Positions 62,834-64,000 of a stretch of DNA of 64,000 nucleotides are shown here, piece after piece. The DNA is from Bordetella parapertussis (GTDB lineage Bacteria > Pseudomonadota > Gammaproteobacteria > Burkholderiales > Casimicrobiaceae). Position 1 is the first letter of the stretch, and each line of letters begins with the position of its first letter. A model generated the notes under the pieces. The model was not told the DNA's origin. It worked only from the letters and a program-made list of their open reading frames with translations, and made no database searches. Where the stretch lies: assembly GCA_943331295.2 (NCBI GenBank), contig CALQLA020000013.1, forward strand, positions 37,055 to 101,054. Direction: 5' to 3'. The translations under genes were made by a program, and so were the position numbers.

Positions 62834-63295
62834 ATGCAGAAGTCATTCGCTATCGCTGCCGGTGTCGCAATCCTGCTCGCATCGGGCATGCCCATGGCTC
62901 AGGACACGAAGCCGCCGGTTCAAGCCGCTGCGACTCCGGCATCGCCGCCCGCTGCGCAGATGCCGATGGGGGGTCACATGGGCCGGATGGACGAACACAT
63001 GCAACTGATGAAGACGCTGCACGAGAAGCTGCAGAGCGCGACGACGCCCGAGGCGCGCAGGATGGTGATGGACAAGCAGCGCGAGGCGATGCAGGGGTGC
63101 ATGGCCACGATGAACGAGGCGAAGCCGGGCGATGGAAAGATGGGGGGCATGGGTGGCGGAATGATGGCCCGGACGGACACGCCCGCTGACGACGCTGCCC
63201 GGATGCCCATGATGCAGCAGCGCATGGACATGATGGAAATGATGATGCAGGCAATGCTTGACCAGCAGGGGATGATGGCTGCGCCCATGAAGTAA
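62834..63295 (+). CDS. Methionine-rich periplasmic protein
   Basis: 153 residues with signal peptide MQKSFAIAAGVAILLASGMP (cleavage near AQD). The mature protein is extraordinarily rich in Met (for example MPMGGHMGRMDEHMQLMK, MGGMGGGMM, MDMMEMMMQAMLDQQGMM) with His, and one conserved helix segment EARRMVMDKQREAMQGCMA. Met clusters bind Cu(I) or Ag(I). With the CDF pump, cytochrome and small membrane peptide it fits periplasmic metal handling. No sequence-specific family can be named. Confidence 0.8.
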   Translation: MQKSFAIAAGVAILLASGMPMAQDTKPPVQAAATPASPPAAQMPMGGHMGRMDEHMQLMKTLHEKLQSATTPEARRMVMDKQREAMQGCMATMNEAKPGDGKMGGMGGGMMARTDTPADDAARMPMMQQRMDMMEMMMQAMLDQQGMMAAPMK

Positions 63296-63664
63296 TCCCG
63301 GCCGCGGTGTGGTCCGGCCCGTTCGATTCAATCCCCCGGAAGGTGATGCGCCACGCAGACGGTCGTGGGCCAGGCCGCGTCGCCGGTGATGCCCCCTGGA
63401 ATGGCAGACGCATGAGCTCCCTTGTCACAACAGGTGCCGATCGCGGGATCGTCGAGCGGGGTGACCTGTACCCTGGACCGTGTCTTCGCCGGCGCAGGTC
63501 CGCTTGGCGGAGATCGAGTCGCGCCAGCGGCGGCGTTCGAGGCGGGGGGATCCGGTATTGTTGCGCCGTGGGGGCGGAACCTCGATGAGCTGCGGATGCG
63601 CGCGGCCCGCGCCGCACGTCCATCCTGCAGTTCGGAACCGCGCCGCGCGCGTACAGGACCCCCG
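63296..63664. other. Gene-poor stretch after the Met-rich gene
   Basis: 369 bases in which short ORFs of both strands (e.g. MWSGPFDSIPRKV...) lack codon bias, ribosome sites or recognisable motifs. No hairpin terminator is obvious for the Met-rich gene. Nothing else was seen. Confidence 0.5.
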
Positions 63665-63689
63665 GAAAGTAAGAAGCCCCGGCCGGGGC
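63665..63689 (-). terminator. Rho-independent terminator, minus strand
   Basis: On the minus strand a GCCCCGGCCGGGGC palindrome (63676-63689) is followed by TTCTTACTTT. Hairpin plus T-rich tail are the intrinsic terminator pattern. It would end transcription coming from the right, directly after the tRNA-3'-end-like piece. Confidence 0.55.
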
Positions 63690-63712
63690 CGAGGCTAAGT
63701 ACTTGCGCTGTA

Positions 63713-63746
63713 TGGTGGCGAACCAGGGATTCGCATCAACCCGCTG
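63713..63746 (-). other. tRNA 3'-end-like sequence
   Basis: The minus strand reads AACAGCGGGTTGATGCG, then AATCCCTGGTTCGCCACCA, i.e. a T-arm-like element (GGGTT...CGAATCCC with about four extra bases in the loop side) ending in an acceptor-like run plus CCA. No matching 5' acceptor (GGCGAAC) or anticodon arm was found upstream, so it is not a functional tRNA. A tRNA-derived attachment-site remnant is the best guess. Confidence 0.35.
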
Positions 63747-63760
63747 TTTTCCCTAGGCAC

Positions 63761-63791
63761 GCTGCTACAGAGGACTCAATTCTGTATCAGC
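63761..63791. repeat. Imperfect 11-bp inverted repeat
   Basis: GCTGCTACAGA and TCTGTATCAGC flank a nine-base loop (GGACTCAAT), with one mismatch. Weaker outer pairing CTAGG / CCTAG extends it to about 63753-63800. It lies between the tRNA-like piece and the tandem repeats and may be a recombinase site or RNA hairpin. Confidence 0.5.
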
Positions 63792-63850
63792 TATTCCTAG
63801 CAGTCAACAGGGGGCCATCCCAGCGATGTGCGCTTCGCGTACCATCGCAG

Positions 63851-64000
63851 ATGCGTATTTCGGCCCATCGTGACCGGTGATTTCGGCATCGTGACCGCGC
63901 GTTTCGGACGATCGTGACCGCGCCTTTCGGCTGATCGTGACCGGCCATCACGGCAACGTGACCGGTCGTTTCGGTGATCGTGACCGCCGTTGCGGCGACA
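63851..64000. repeat. Tandem 21-24 bp degenerate repeats, IS21-like end
   Basis: At least six units with core ATCGTGACCG-N3/4-TTTCGG start at 63867, 63888, 63911, 63934, 63956 and 63977, plus a partial unit at 63851. Unit 4 has ATCACGG and unit 6 TTGCGG in place of TTTCGG. Spacing (21, 23, 23, 22, 21, 24) is near two helical turns. Several such repeats at element ends are typical of IS21-family transposons, whose genes would lie beyond the right window edge. The identification is recalled from similar sequence, not verified. Confidence 0.5.

Noticed and set aside
63307-63588. Plus-strand ORF after the Met-rich gene
   Set aside because: No codon bias, ribosome site or motif; overlapping ORFs in other frames look equally random.
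63713-63800. A complete tRNA gene on the minus strand
   Set aside because: The T-arm is disrupted by extra bases and no complementary 5' acceptor or standard anticodon arm is present; kept only as a tRNA-like remnant.

Overview
The window is a high-GC chromosomal segment with no rRNA, no intact tRNA gene and no CRISPR array. Gene content and order (trpE-trpG-trpD-trpC run, thiS-thiG, NodT-type outer membrane efflux factor, DmeF-like CDF transporter, very high GC3, the paired C6GAG5 / CCCTTCGGG hairpins between trpE and trpG, and the TAGCCCGGGTTGAGCG...AACCCGGG palindromes) suggest a betaproteobacterium, most likely in or near Burkholderiales. The taxonomic call is inference from style and synteny only.

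Layout. (1) 0-3.7 kb: tryptophan operon trpE(partial)-trpG-trpD-trpC. (2) 3.8-8.9 kb: a UgpC/B/A/E-like sugar or glycerophosphate ABC importer followed by an EEP-fold phosphodiesterase that may do the job UgpQ does elsewhere. (3) 9.0-15.4 kb: a coupled trio (methyltransferase with coiled coil, GT2-GT4 fusion, coiled-coil-GT2-GT4 giant) probably making a surface glycan. (4) 15.4-17.9 kb, minus strand: trmB, a secreted unknown, thiG, thiS. (5) 17.9-22 kb, minus strand: a decayed peptide-binding protein gene, GNAT, GFA, VOC, TSUP, OsmC and CWC genes. (6) 22.2-28.1 kb: an RND tripartite efflux operon behind an AT-rich promoter. (7) 28.2-51.1 kb: a long accessory strip, almost entirely minus strand, of short single-domain genes. 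It has ten GNAT genes or fragments, plus VOC, cupin, SnoaL, GFA, SRPBCC, LysE, MFS, LysR, thioesterase and others. Several are broken or chimeric. At its right end lie scraps of an IS110-type transposase and of an integron-type tyrosine recombinase that reads away from the strip. (8) 51.7-60 kb: asnS, a DUF3047 protein, two TPR-GT41 (OGT/SPINDLY-like) glycosyltransferases, a zinc-ribbon protein and a truncated pirin. (9) 60.2-63.3 kb: a metal-linked set (DmeF-like CDF pump, frameshifted methyltransferase, c-type cytochrome, two tiny membrane or secretory ORFs, a methionine-rich periplasmic protein). (10) 63.3-64 kb: a gene-free junction with a terminator, a tRNA-3'-end-like piece, an imperfect palindrome and at least six tandem 21-24 bp repeats running off the window, resembling a mobile element end.

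How it fits together. The left third and asnS are housekeeping. Region 7 looks like a slowly decaying cassette-style array: small stress or detoxification-type genes on one strand next to a divergent recombinase remnant. No canonical attC sites could be recognised by eye, so the integron interpretation is a hypothesis. Several frameshifts sit in homopolymer or dinucleotide runs (C7, (CG)n), so some 'pseudogenes' could be assembly errors. Others (DJ-1 internal deletion, GNAT-VOC chimera, recombinase scrap, truncated GNAT) cannot be explained by single-base errors.
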